From: Pseudoduganella buxea
GTDB lineage: Bacteria > Pseudomonadota > Gammaproteobacteria > Burkholderiales > Burkholderiaceae_D
NCBI RefSeq assembly: GCF_009720835.1
Contig: NZ_WNKZ01000043.1
Location: 1 to 47,439, forward strand
Reading direction: 5' to 3'
DNA: 47,439 nt
Shown: piece after piece, positions 16,571-24,524 of the stretch
Position numbering within the stretch: the stretch's first letter is position 1
How the letters are laid out: each line of letters starts with the position of its first letter
The notes under the pieces: generated by a model
Databases searched by the model: none
Told to the model about the DNA's origin: nothing
What the model saw: the letters and a program-made list of their open reading frames with translations, nothing else
Position numbers and translations under genes: made by a program

Positions 16571-18780
16571 CGGTCGAAGCCTGCCGCCGCGGCCTTTTCC
16601 CGATCTTCGCTGCGGCCATAGCCGCTCAGGGCGAACAGCACGATGTCCGTGCTGCGGGCGCGGATCGTGCGCGCCAGCGCGTAGCCGTCCATCACGGGCA
16701 GGCCGATATCGAGGATGCAGGCCATCGGCAGGCCACCTTGCAGCCGCCGCAGGGCCGACTCGGCATCGTAGGCGACTTCGCAATCATGGCCGGCGCCGCG
16801 CAGCAGCACGGCCAGCATGTCGGCCGCGTCGCGGTTGTCGTCCACCACCAGCAGCTCTACCCGCCGTGCGGGGGCTTCCGCAGGGGCCCCCGCGGGCGCC
16901 GCGCTGCGTAGTGCCGTCTGGGGCAGGCCGACGACGAAGCGGGCACCCGTGCCGGAACCTTCGCTGTATGCCTGCACGGTGCCGCCATGCAGGGCGACCA
17001 GGCCGGAGACGATGGCCAGGCCGATGCCCAGGCCGCCCTGCGAGCGGTCGGCGCCGCGCTGGCCCTGGGTGAACAGGCCGAACACGTGCGGCAGCAGTTC
17101 CGGCGCGATGCCGCAGCCGTTGTCCGTCACGGTCAGTTCGACCTGGTCGCCGGCCCGCGCCAGGCCAACGCCGATGGTGCCGTGAGCCGGCGTGAAGCGG
17201 GCGGCGTTGCTGAGAAGGTTGGCCACGACCTGCGTCAGCCGCGCACGGTCGCCGTTGACGCCTTGCGGCGCGGGCGGCAGGTCGACCTGCAACTGCTGGT
17301 GCTTCGCCTGGAGCAGGGGCCGCGCCTGTTCCAGCGCGTCCTCGATGGCGAGGCGCAGGTCGAAGGGTTGCGGCACCAGCTCGATCTTGCCGCGGCTGAT
17401 GCGGGCGGCGTCGAGCAGGTCGTCCACCAGCCGGGTCAGGTGGGACGCCTGCCGCGCGACGATGGCGGCGGCATGCTTGATCTGGGCCGGCTGTGCCATG
17501 TCGCCCTGCATGATGGTGGCGGCCGCGCTGATCGGCGCCAGCGGGTTGCGCAGCTCGTGCGCCAGCATGGCGAGGAATTCGTCCTTGCGCCGCTCGGCCG
17601 TGCGCAAGCCCTGTTCGGCCACCTCGCGCGCGGTGACGTCGATGGTGACGCCGCGCAGCCGGCGCACGCGGCCATCGGACTCGGCGATGGCCCGCCCGCG
17701 CAGGTCCAGCCAGATGGTGGCCCCATCGTCGGCGCGGCGGGCCCGCACGATCATCTGGTACTCGCCGGCGCTGTCGACGGCGGCCTTGCGCGCCTGTTCC
17801 AGCGGCGGCAGGTCGTCCGGATGCACCAGGTGCCATGGCTGGCGCAGTTCGTCCAGGGTGGCGCCGAAGAGTTCCGTTGCACTGTCGGAAAACAGCACTT
17901 CGCGCCGCTCGATGTCGAGCTCCCACACGGCCATCCGCGCCGCCATCAGCCCGTCCTTCAGGCGCTCTTCGTTCAGCAGCAGGGCCTCGCGCGCGCGGCG
18001 CGCCTCCGTCACGTCGACGCCGGACAGGAACACACCCGACGGCCGGCCGTCACCCACCAGCGGTTGCAGCGCGAAGTCGACGAAGTGGAGGCGTTCGGCC
18101 AGGCTGCCGGCCGTGCCGGCGTAGATCGGCGTCTCGCGCGCCGCATACGGCGTACCGCTGCTCAGGGCCGCGTCCAGCTGCGCCATCAGGTGAGGCGTGG
18201 CCAGTTCGGGCACGGCGCCGGCGAAGGGCAGGCCGATCAGGTTGCGGCGGTCGACCAGCGTCTCGAAATCGACGTTCGACAATTCGATCAGGTGGGCCGG
18301 CCCGCGCAGGATGACGACAAAGCCGGGTGCCTGCAGCAGCAGCTTGTACAGGTGATCGCGCTGCGCTTCGCTCTGCGCCACGCGGGTGTCGGCCAGGGCC
18401 TGCTCGGCGCGCAGGCCGCGCCCGGCGTAGAGCCGCCCCAGGCCGCCCAGGTAGATCGACAGCAGCCCAACGAGGGCGAAGGCGGCGATGGCGGCCGGCT
18501 CCTCGCCTTCCCAACCGGCCACCGCATCGTGCCTGGCCAGCAGCCAGCTGCCGCTGGCCAGGCCGGCGGCGTAGACCAGCATGGCCGGGCCGCGCCCGAA
18601 AGCGGCGGCGGCAAAGACGAGGCAGGGGCTGAAGATGAGGAAGGGCGCGCGGCCGCCGTCGAAGGACCATTGCAACAGCTCCAGGCCGACGGACAGGCCC
18701 GCCAGCACGGTGGCGCCGCCCCAGCGCGCGCCAGTACCGAGCGAGGCCATGCGGCGCATGATGCGGGCGTTACTGAACAT
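16495..18780 (-). CDS. PAS-containing hybrid histidine kinase with C-terminal receiver
   Basis: This 761-residue protein starts with hydrophobic helices (about residues 15-120), then two PAS-like regions (about 135-260 and 270-390). A HisKA/HATPase core follows, with phospho-acceptor His in LAMLAHELRNPLAPI near 406, the N box NLLSNAARF, and G boxes DNGCGIAPE and GGLGIGLAIV. A receiver domain at the C-terminus has VVDDNRD and the phospho-Asp in CILDIGLPVMDG near 689. Input signal and output partner are unknown and no response-regulator gene adjoins it. I set the start at the ATG at 18780; sequence upstream is low-complexity. Its 3' end overlaps the WYL gene by 76 bp. Confidence 0.9.
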   Translation of the reverse strand: MFSNARIMRRMASLGTGARWGGATVLAGLSVGLELLQWSFDGGRAPFLIFSPCLVFAAAAFGRGPAMLVYAAGLASGSWLLARHDAVAGWEGEEPAAIAAFALVGLLSIYLGGLGRLYAGRGLRAEQALADTRVAQSEAQRDHLYKLLLQAPGFVVILRGPAHLIELSNVDFETLVDRRNLIGLPFAGAVPELATPHLMAQLDAALSSGTPYAARETPIYAGTAGSLAERLHFVDFALQPLVGDGRPSGVFLSGVDVTEARRAREALLLNEERLKDGLMAARMAVWELDIERREVLFSDSATELFGATLDELRQPWHLVHPDDLPPLEQARKAAVDSAGEYQMIVRARRADDGATIWLDLRGRAIAESDGRVRRLRGVTIDVTAREVAEQGLRTAERRKDEFLAMLAHELRNPLAPISAAATIMQGDMAQPAQIKHAAAIVARQASHLTRLVDDLLDAARISRGKIELVPQPFDLRLAIEDALEQARPLLQAKHQQLQVDLPPAPQGVNGDRARLTQVVANLLSNAARFTPAHGTIGVGLARAGDQVELTVTDNGCGIAPELLPHVFGLFTQGQRGADRSQGGLGIGLAIVSGLVALHGGTVQAYSEGSGTGARFVVGLPQTALRSAAPAGAPAEAPARRVELLVVDDNRDAADMLAVLLRGAGHDCEVAYDAESALRRLQGGLPMACILDIGLPVMDGYALARTIRARSTDIVLFALSGYGRSEDREKAAAAGFDRYFVKPVPPGELLEALAAAIMAPPA

Positions 18781-18943
18781 CGCGGGGTCCGCTCCGGGCG
18801 TGGCGCAAGGGTGGAGTTCGCACGGGACAGGGCAGGTCAGCCGACCCGGCCCCGGCTTGCTCCGTGGGTCCGGCGCTGGTGGGCTCTGGCTTCGTGTCGC
18901 ATCGCTGCTCCTCTCCAAAAAGCCAGTGTACCAACGCTGCCGT

Positions 18944-19531
18944 TTACGTCGCGCCCGGCAGATCGCCGGCCGCGCGCCCCCCCGTCGAGGGCGGCCAGCC
19001 GCCGTCGAAATCGAAGATGTCGGTGCGCCCGCCCGCCAGCGCGGTGCTGAACGGCGAACCGTCCTGCCGGCCGCCGCGCGAGTCGGACAGGGGGCCGCTG
19101 AAGCGGCCGAACCCGCCAATACCCTGGCTGGTGCGCGGTGTCGGCCTTGCCCGCGGGGCGGGGGGCGGCGGCGGCATGGCCCGGTCTTCCAGTGCCGCGA
19201 CGCGGGCGCGCAGCGCTACCAGTTCGGCATCCTTTTCCGCCAGCGCCAGCGCATGCTGTTCACGCAGCGCGCGCAGACGCACTTCGGCTTCGTCGTGCAG
19301 GCGTTCGGCCAGCTGTTCCACCAGCGCCAGCAGAGTGCGCGCCGTGTCGTCGCGGCCGGCGGCGGGGCTTTCCTCGCCGGCCAGCGCCTTCAGGTAGCGG
19401 TGAATGGTCGACTTCGAGCCCGTATCGCCCAGCGCGTGGCGCACGGCGTCAGCGGACGGGTAGCAGCCCTGGGCCAGCAACGCTTCGCGGCAGGCCCGCA
19501 CCTGGGCTTTCGTCAGGCCGCTGCGTGCCAT
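18944..19531 (-). CDS. KfrA-like DNA-binding coiled-coil protein
   Basis: This 195-residue protein has an N-terminal KfrA-type DNA-binding domain (GLTKAQVRACREALLAQGCY and GSKSTIHRYLKAL). A charged coiled coil follows (about residues 62-118, LAERLHDEAEVRLRALREQH and beyond), then a Pro/Gly-rich tail. KfrA is best known from plasmids, where it binds DNA and aids stable inheritance. Chromosomal relatives are less understood. It starts 25 bp after the antiporter stop on the same strand and could be cotranscribed. No plasmid replication or partition genes are nearby. Confidence 0.83.
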   Translation of the reverse strand: MARSGLTKAQVRACREALLAQGCYPSADAVRHALGDTGSKSTIHRYLKALAGEESPAAGRDDTARTLLALVEQLAERLHDEAEVRLRALREQHALALAEKDAELVALRARVAALEDRAMPPPPPAPRARPTPRTSQGIGGFGRFSGPLSDSRGGRQDGSPFSTALAGGRTDIFDFDGGWPPSTGGRAAGDLPGAT

Positions 19532-19556
19532 GGGCCCCTCCGTCGACGTGGCGCCG

Positions 19557-20765
19557 TCACGAGCTGGCCTGGCCGATCAGGCCGCGGTTGCCGGCCCGGT
19601 GCAGCTTCGGATGCACGACGGGGATCGTCAGCATCGTGCTGCCGACAGCCATCAGCAGCAGGGCCGTGAAGGTTTCGCTGGTAATGATGCCCTTGTCCAG
19701 CAGGATATTGGCGAAGATGATTTCGATCAGGCCCTTCGACTGCAGCAGCCAGCCGATGATGGTTGCTTCGCCGCGCTGCCACTTCAGCACGCGGCCCGCC
19801 AGGTGGGCGCCGGCCAGCTTTCCGCCGACGGAGGCCACCAGCAGCAGCCCGGCCGCGAAAAAGACGGCGTAACCGCCCAGGTCCCACTTGGTGCGCAGGC
19901 CCGTGCTGAGGAAGAATACGGGCATCAGCACCAGCAGCACATTCTTGAACAGCGTGTCGAGATTGTCCTGGCCGAACCAGTCGGCATCCATCACGACGCC
20001 CGCCAGGAAGGCGCCCACCATGAAGTGCAGGCCGGCCCAGTCGGCGCCAAGCGCGCAGGCGATCAGCCAGATCAGGGCCACATACCAGCGGTCGCTCTGC
20101 GGCAGGCGCGCCATCAGCCGTCGGAACAGCACCGTCAGCAAGGCGAAGGCCAGCATGAAGCCCAGCTGGCGGCCGATGCGTTCCCAGTCCAGCATGATCA
20201 GGGCCAGCACGCCCCAGATGGCCACGTCGTCCAGGCTGGCGTAGCGCAGGATGCGTTGGCCCATCGGCTGGCGCAGGATGTCGAGTTTTTCCAGCAGCAG
20301 CACCAGCACGGGCAGGGCGGTGACGGCGCAGGCCATGCCGGTCCCCAGCAGGAACTGCCACGTGGCCGCCTTCGGGCCCATCCAGCCGGGGTAACTCATC
20401 AGCAGCACGGCTGCGCCGCAGCCGAACAGCAGCGGCATTGTCAGCGACAGTCCCGCCGTGACACTGCTTTCGCGGCGGTACTGCCACACTTTTTTCAGGT
20501 CCAGCTCGATCCCGGCCAGCATCACGAACAGCATCACGCCCCATTGGGCGATGCCGTTCAAGGTCTTGACGACGTCGGGATTGAAGACGAACTTGTGATA
20601 CGCGGGGAAGAATGCGCCCAGCACGCCCGGGCCCAGCACGATGCCCATGATGATCTGGACGATGACGAGCGGGGCCACATAGTCGGTCCGCCCCAGCCGC
20701 CACACCAGGTAGGGCGCCACGAAGATCAGCAGCATGGCGATCAGGAAGATTTCGGTGGTACTCAT
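19557..20765 (-). CDS. CPA2-family cation/proton antiporter
   Basis: This 402-residue membrane protein fits the monovalent cation:proton antiporter-2 family. It has around twelve hydrophobic helices, the conserved acidic pair in YASLDDVAIWG (near residue 176) and the GAFLAGVVM and TGLRTKWDLG stretches typical of the Na+/H+ exchanger fold. There is no C-terminal TrkA-N or USP domain. It probably exchanges Na+ or K+ for protons across the inner membrane. An unusual 15-bp triple repeat and a 24-bp palindrome occupy its upstream region, suggesting special regulation. Confidence 0.88.
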   Translation of the reverse strand: MSTTEIFLIAMLLIFVAPYLVWRLGRTDYVAPLVIVQIIMGIVLGPGVLGAFFPAYHKFVFNPDVVKTLNGIAQWGVMLFVMLAGIELDLKKVWQYRRESSVTAGLSLTMPLLFGCGAAVLLMSYPGWMGPKAATWQFLLGTGMACAVTALPVLVLLLEKLDILRQPMGQRILRYASLDDVAIWGVLALIMLDWERIGRQLGFMLAFALLTVLFRRLMARLPQSDRWYVALIWLIACALGADWAGLHFMVGAFLAGVVMDADWFGQDNLDTLFKNVLLVLMPVFFLSTGLRTKWDLGGYAVFFAAGLLLVASVGGKLAGAHLAGRVLKWQRGEATIIGWLLQSKGLIEIIFANILLDKGIITSETFTALLLMAVGSTMLTIPVVHPKLHRAGNRGLIGQASS

Positions 20766-20774
20766 GGGTCTCCT

Positions 20775-20819
20775 CGGTTCTTGTTCGATCGGTTCTTGTT
20801 CGCTCAGTTCTTGTTCGTT
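20775..20819. repeat. three tandem 15-bp repeats in the antiporter leader
   Basis: Three head-to-tail units share the core GTTCTTGTTCG: 20775-20789, 20790-20804 and 20805-20819. They lie between the likely promoter and the start codon, so they are probably in the 5' untranslated leader on the minus strand (core CGAACAAGAAC). Confidence 0.9.
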
Positions 20820-20841
20820 ATGTAATTACGTACCGAGGTCG

Positions 20842-20870
20842 ATAGTAGCGAACAATTAACGCCATGAAAA
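20842..20870 (-). promoter_or_regulatory. probable promoter of the antiporter gene
   Basis: On the minus strand TTTTCA (20870-20865) and TACTAT (20847-20842) are 17 bp apart. The -35 lies inside the 24-bp palindrome, so a protein bound to the palindrome would occlude RNA polymerase. Confidence 0.45.
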
Positions 20871-20883
20871 GCTTTTCATGGCG
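20860..20883. promoter_or_regulatory. 24-bp perfect palindrome, candidate operator
   Basis: The half-site CGCCATGAAAAG is followed directly by its exact complement with no spacer. Perfect symmetry over 24 bp is rare by chance, and its overlap with a likely -35 element points to a dimeric repressor site. The cognate protein is not identified. The antiporter-linked KfrA-like protein is one candidate (inference). Confidence 0.6.
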
Positions 20884-21132
20884 CTGTGGTACCGTTTCCA
20901 CAGGCCGAAGGCCTCGGCAGGGATTTGCTGGGTGAGCAACGCGTATCTGGGAGTGACGAGCTTTTGCAACAGGCGACAGGCCAGGATCAATCGGCTTGTG
21001 GAGCAAGCGACACGCAAGGAGGCCAGGTCAACGGGCCGATCGGACGGGTTCGGCCTGGCAGGTGTCCCACATTCCCTCATAACCGCCCAGCCCGTGTCAG
21101 TTTTCGTGCCTGACCCCGATGTTGACAGGAGC
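20884..21132. other. gene-free remainder of the intergenic interval
   Basis: Between the palindrome and the DUF488 gene I see no supported gene. A short minus-strand reading ending near 20856 encodes residues such as LLQKLVTPRYALLTQQIPAE. It may be a decayed coding fragment, but it has no family match I recognise. The last 40 bases hold the inverted repeat noted separately. Confidence 0.4.
21096..21114. repeat. GTCAG-CTGAC inverted repeat, possible dispersed intergenic element
   Basis: GTCAG (21096-21100) and CTGAC (21110-21114) flank TTTTCGTGC, and GTGTCCCACATTCC precedes them. On the minus strand this reads GTCAGGCACGAAAACTGAC. The look of it recalls short dispersed intergenic repeats in related bacteria, but only one copy was seen in this window. 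Confidence 0.35.
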
Positions 21133-21693
21133 TCAGCCGTGCAACGACGCGTCGGCCGTCCCGGCGGCCGGGGCGGCGGGTGCGGGATAGGTGATCGAAC
21201 GGCCTGCCACCTGGGCGAACGGGGTCAGCACGTGCGGGCGCGTCTTGCCCGGGTTGATGATGTGCTCGACCCGTATGCCCCGCACCAGCAGGGCATCGGC
21301 GACCAGCGAGCGGTGGCAGCGCCACGGCACGGCTTCGGCGCACATCAGCGCGCAGGGCGTGGTGCCGGCCATGCGCGCGACGTCGTCGACGGCGGCGTTG
21401 AAGTCAATCTGCTGCATATGGTCGGCATAGCCCCGGAAGGACTGGTTGCGCCAGCCGTCATTGGTCGAATCCTTGCGCGCGCGGCGCAGGCCACCCAGGG
21501 CGCCAATATACCGGTATTCGATGCCCGCTTGTGCCAGCGCGCCGGCCAGCGCGTCCTGGCCGAACTGGGGGTTGTGCCGCGATTTGGGCACGGTACGGAT
21601 GTCGAGCAGGCGCTTCACTTCCTGTTCCTTCAGGAGCTCGATAAACTGCTCGATGGGGCGGGTCGAATGGCCGATGGTGTAGACGGTTTGCAT
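21133..21693 (-). CDS. DUF488-family protein
   Basis: This 186-residue protein carries the DUF488 hallmarks: the opening YTIGHSTRPIEQFIELL, the DIRTVPKSRHNPQF segment, the YRYIGALGGLRR segment and the C-terminal cysteine/arginine motif CAEAVPWRCHRSLVAD. The biochemical function of DUF488 proteins is not established. The start at 21693 gives the conserved N-terminus. An upstream in-frame extension adds 51 unlikely residues. It is followed on the opposite side by the antiporter intergenic region and preceded by the PACE gene. Confidence 0.9.
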   Translation of the reverse strand: MQTVYTIGHSTRPIEQFIELLKEQEVKRLLDIRTVPKSRHNPQFGQDALAGALAQAGIEYRYIGALGGLRRARKDSTNDGWRNQSFRGYADHMQQIDFNAAVDDVARMAGTTPCALMCAEAVPWRCHRSLVADALLVRGIRVEHIINPGKTRPHVLTPFAQVAGRSITYPAPAAPAAGTADASLHG

Positions 21694-21778
21694 GGCGCCA
21701 TGGTAGCGAATCGGGGGTGCGCCATCTGTCGGCGCGGGGCGGCATGCGGGGTAGGACTGGTCTTGCGGCGATGCCGGG

Positions 21779-22201
21779 TCAGGCCGGCAGTGCCGAAGCG
21801 GGCAGGCCGAAGGCCCGGTCGAAGGCCAGGTTGAACACGAAGGCATAGACGACGAAGAAGATCACCAGGCCCAGGTCCAGCACGAACGCCTGCCACAGCG
21901 AGATCGACAGCCACCACGCGAACAGGGGCACGAGGATCAGCACCAGGCCCCCTTCGAAGCCCACTGCATGGGCGATGCGCCGCGCCAGGTTGCGGCCCTT
22001 GCGCGCCTGGCGCGACTCCCACGCCTCGAACAGCGAGTTATAGACGAAGTTCCACACGACGGCGATCAGCGACGTCGTCACGGCAATGGTACCGGCCGCC
22101 CCCGTTTCGTGGCCCAGCAAGGCCAGCAGGGCCGTGGTGCAGCCGATGGCAATCAGTTCGAACAACGATACATAGACGATCTTGCGTTTCAGGCCCTGCA
22201 T
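21779..22201 (-). CDS. PACE-family proton-coupled efflux protein
   Basis: This 140-residue membrane protein has the tandem bacterial transmembrane pair layout of PACE transporters. Glu15 (VSLFELIAIG) corresponds to the essential Glu15 of the chlorhexidine exporter AceI. WNFVYNSLFEAWE and its second-half counterpart VYAFVFNLAFD are family signatures. Four helices are visible. PACE proteins export biocides or short diamines such as cadaverine and putrescine. A LysR gene is divergent 91 bp away with a clear inverted repeat between them, as in the aceR-aceI pair. Confidence 0.9.
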   Translation of the reverse strand: MQGLKRKIVYVSLFELIAIGCTTALLALLGHETGAAGTIAVTTSLIAVVWNFVYNSLFEAWESRQARKGRNLARRIAHAVGFEGGLVLILVPLFAWWLSISLWQAFVLDLGLVIFFVVYAFVFNLAFDRAFGLPASALPA

Positions 22202-22265
22202 GACATGCTCCTGTGTGGATGAGTTTGCATTTTCCGTGAGTCCGGCTGATCGGAAAAGACAGCCG

Positions 22266-22284
22266 TTATCAGTTTTATTGATAA
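22266..22284. promoter_or_regulatory. LysR-type inverted repeat between PACE and LysR genes
   Basis: TTATCA (22266-22271) and TGATAA (22279-22284) form a perfect 6-bp inverted repeat with a 7-bp AT-rich spacer. The T-N11-A pattern and divergent context fit a LysR regulator binding site. It ends 8 bp before the LysR start codon, so autorepression is plausible. Confidence 0.65.
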
Positions 22285-22292
22285 GATGGTGC

Positions 22293-23249
22293 ATGGCCTT
22301 TTCCAGCGACAACGTCACCGTCTTCCTGGCCGTGCTCGATCATGGCTCCTTCTCCGCCGCCGCGCGGTCGCTCAAGCGCGTGCCGTCCGCCGTCAGCATG
22401 GCCATTGCGCAACTGGAAGCGGAACTGGACTTGCAGCTGTTCGACCGCAGCTCGCGCGACGCCCGGCCGACGCAGGTGGCGCGGGCGCTGGAGGCCGAAG
22501 CGCGCCAGTTCGCCGGTCAGCTGCGCCGGCTGCAGGCCCATGCCCTGTCGCTGCACGGTGGCCTGGAGCGCTCGCTGACCCTGGTCGTGGCGCCGGAACT
22601 GCTGTCGGTGCCGTGGAGCGTGCCGTTGGCGCGGCTGGCCGCACAGTTCCCGTCGCTGCAAGTGGAAGTGCGTTCGGCGACCCAGGCCGAAGCGCTGCGC
22701 ATGCTGCACGACGGGACGGCGCAACTGGCGCTGATGTACGAGCGGCCCCAGGTCGACGAGCGCGAGAGCTTCCAGGAACTGGGCAGCGAAGTGCTGCAGG
22801 CCGTGATCGCGCCGCACCATCCGGACCTGCGCGAGCGGGAGAAGGGCTTCCAGCTGCAGGACCTGATCGACCTGCGCCAGATCGCCATCGCCGGCAAGAG
22901 CGGCGCGGGCGACGACGGGCGCACCGTCATCTCGCGCAAGCTGTGGCGCACCGACAGCCACCTGGCCACCCTGGGCCTGGTGCAGGCGGGCCTGGGCTGG
23001 GCCTTCCTGCCGCTGCGGCTGGCCGCGCCCTTCATCGCTTCCGGCGAGCTGGTGGCCATCGAGTTCGCCCACATGAGCAACCAGGTGCGGCTGTGGGTGG
23101 ACCTGGTGTGGATCAACGACCGCCCCATGGGCCTGGGCACGCGGCGCCTGATCGAACTGATGAAGGATTTTTCCGGCCTGGACGTGGTCGGACCCGTGCC
23201 CGCGCCGGCAGCCGCGCCGGATTCCATACAGGCTCCGGATTGTCTATGA
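22293..23249 (+). CDS. LysR-family regulator, probable controller of the PACE gene
   Basis: This 318-residue protein has the LysR helix-turn-helix (FLAVLDHGSFSAAARSLKRV, then SAVSMAIAQLEAELDLQLF) and a substrate-binding-like effector domain. The longer in-frame reading from 22182 crosses the divergent promoter, so I start at the ATG at 22293 (MAFSSDNVTVF). The setting matches AceR-type regulators that induce a PACE exporter. The inducer, perhaps a diamine or a biocide, cannot be read from sequence. Confidence 0.92.
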   Translation: MAFSSDNVTVFLAVLDHGSFSAAARSLKRVPSAVSMAIAQLEAELDLQLFDRSSRDARPTQVARALEAEARQFAGQLRRLQAHALSLHGGLERSLTLVVAPELLSVPWSVPLARLAAQFPSLQVEVRSATQAEALRMLHDGTAQLALMYERPQVDERESFQELGSEVLQAVIAPHHPDLREREKGFQLQDLIDLRQIAIAGKSGAGDDGRTVISRKLWRTDSHLATLGLVQAGLGWAFLPLRLAAPFIASGELVAIEFAHMSNQVRLWVDLVWINDRPMGLGTRRLIELMKDFSGLDVVGPVPAPAAAPDSIQAPDCL

Positions 23250-23259
23250 TGGCGGTACC

Positions 23260-24381
23260 ATGACAGCCGCCGACCCCATGACTCCTACCAGCATTTCCGC
23301 AACCCTCAAGCGTGGCCTTGCCCTGTTCGGCGTGGCACTTGCATTGGCCTGCCCCGCGATGGCGGCCGTCACGATTGGCGCCGACGACGCGCGGCTGCAG
23401 TACACGGGCCGCATCGATTTTCGCCAGCCCGCCGCGCCCGTGCTGTCCTGGCCCGCGAGCACCATCGCCGGTAATTTCACGGGCACGTCGCTGGCCATCC
23501 GGCTCGACGACCGCCTGGGGAAAAACTACTTCGACGTCTACATCGACGGCGACCTGGCGCGGCCCCGGCTGGTGGCGGCGAGCCAGGGGAGCCGCAGCTA
23601 CCGCATCGCCGACGACCTGGCGCCGGGCCGCCACGGCTTCCTGCTTGTCAAGCGCACCGAGGGTGAGGAGGGCGCCACGACCTTCCAGGGCCTGGAACTG
23701 GCCGATGGTGGCGAGCTGCTGGCGCCGCCCCCGCGCAAGGCGCGCCGCATCGAGTTCTTCGGCGACTCGATCACGAGCGGCATGGGCAACGAGTCGCCCG
23801 CGGACGGCCCGGACCACCTGGGCAAGGACAAGAACAGCTACCGTTCCTACGCGTCGATCACGGCGCGCGCGCTGGACGCCGAAGCCCACCTGGTCTCGCA
23901 CAGCGGCATCGGCGTGACGATCAGCTGGTTCCCGTTCACGATGCCCGATTACTTCGACCAGCTCGACGCGGCCGGCAACAACGATACACAGTGGGACTTC
24001 AAGGCGTGGACACCGGACGTCGTCGTCATCAACCTGCTGCAGAACGACAAGTGGCTGATCGACCGCGAACGACGCGTGCAGCCGCCGCCAAGCGACGCCG
24101 AACGCGTGCGCAGCTACCGGCGCTTCGTCGAGACGATCCGGGCGAAGTACCCGCGTGCCTACATCGTCTGCGCACTGGGCAGCATGGACGCCGTCGAGCC
24201 GGGTTCGAAGTGGCCCGGCCATGTGCGCGCGGCCGTGGGACAGCTGAACGGGGCGGGCGATGGGCGCATCGGCATGGTGCTGTTTCCCTATACGGGCTTC
24301 AACGGCCATCCGCGGGTGGCGCAGCACGAGGCAAACGCGGCGCTGCTGACGGCCTTCATTCGGCGGAAGATGGGGTGGTAG
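23260..24381 (+). CDS. secreted SGNH esterase, CE2-like (acetyl-xylan/glycan esterase)
   Basis: This 373-residue protein has a signal peptide (GLALFGVALALACPAMA), an N-terminal jelly-roll domain (about 36-155, with YTGRIDF and NYFDVYIDG), then an SGNH hydrolase domain. The nucleophile is Ser170 in FFGDSITSG, and the histidine block reads GHPRVAQH (His350/His356). The two-domain order is that of carbohydrate esterase family 2, which removes acetyl groups from sugars and often works with a Ser-His dyad. An in-frame ATG at 23278 is an equally good start. An intrinsic terminator follows. Confidence 0.84.
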   Translation: MTAADPMTPTSISATLKRGLALFGVALALACPAMAAVTIGADDARLQYTGRIDFRQPAAPVLSWPASTIAGNFTGTSLAIRLDDRLGKNYFDVYIDGDLARPRLVAASQGSRSYRIADDLAPGRHGFLLVKRTEGEEGATTFQGLELADGGELLAPPPRKARRIEFFGDSITSGMGNESPADGPDHLGKDKNSYRSYASITARALDAEAHLVSHSGIGVTISWFPFTMPDYFDQLDAAGNNDTQWDFKAWTPDVVVINLLQNDKWLIDRERRVQPPPSDAERVRSYRRFVETIRAKYPRAYIVCALGSMDAVEPGSKWPGHVRAAVGQLNGAGDGRIGMVLFPYTGFNGHPRVAQHEANAALLTAFIRRKMGW

Positions 24382-24483
24382 GCCGGTGGTGCCGTCCTCC
24401 ACCGGCTGCGACCGGAAGACTGTCCGCTGAGTTTGCGCGGCCTAGTGACAGTTCCGGTATCGGGGGAACTTATGCGGTGCAAC

Positions 24484-24513
24484 AGGCAAGCCGGACCTGC
24501 CGGCCTGCCTTTT
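24484..24513 (+). terminator. intrinsic terminator after the CE2-like esterase
   Basis: An 11-bp stem with one mismatch (AGGCAAGCCGG at 24484-24494, CCGGCCTGCCT at 24500-24510) closes a 5-nt loop and is followed by four T residues. It lies in the gap between this gene and the convergent PEP-CTERM gene. Confidence 0.5.
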
Positions 24514-24524
24514 CACGTGGGATG

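Noticed and set aside
16987..19050. Long open frame opposite the hybrid kinase (687 codons)
   Set aside because: It is antisense to a gene with complete kinase and receiver motifs, lacks any family signature and is rich in Arg, Gln, His and Gly, as expected from reverse reading of GC-rich coding DNA.
20878..21834. 318-codon plus-strand frame across the intergenic region and DUF488 gene
   Set aside because: Most of it is antisense to DUF488, whose motifs are clear. The first part has no family match.
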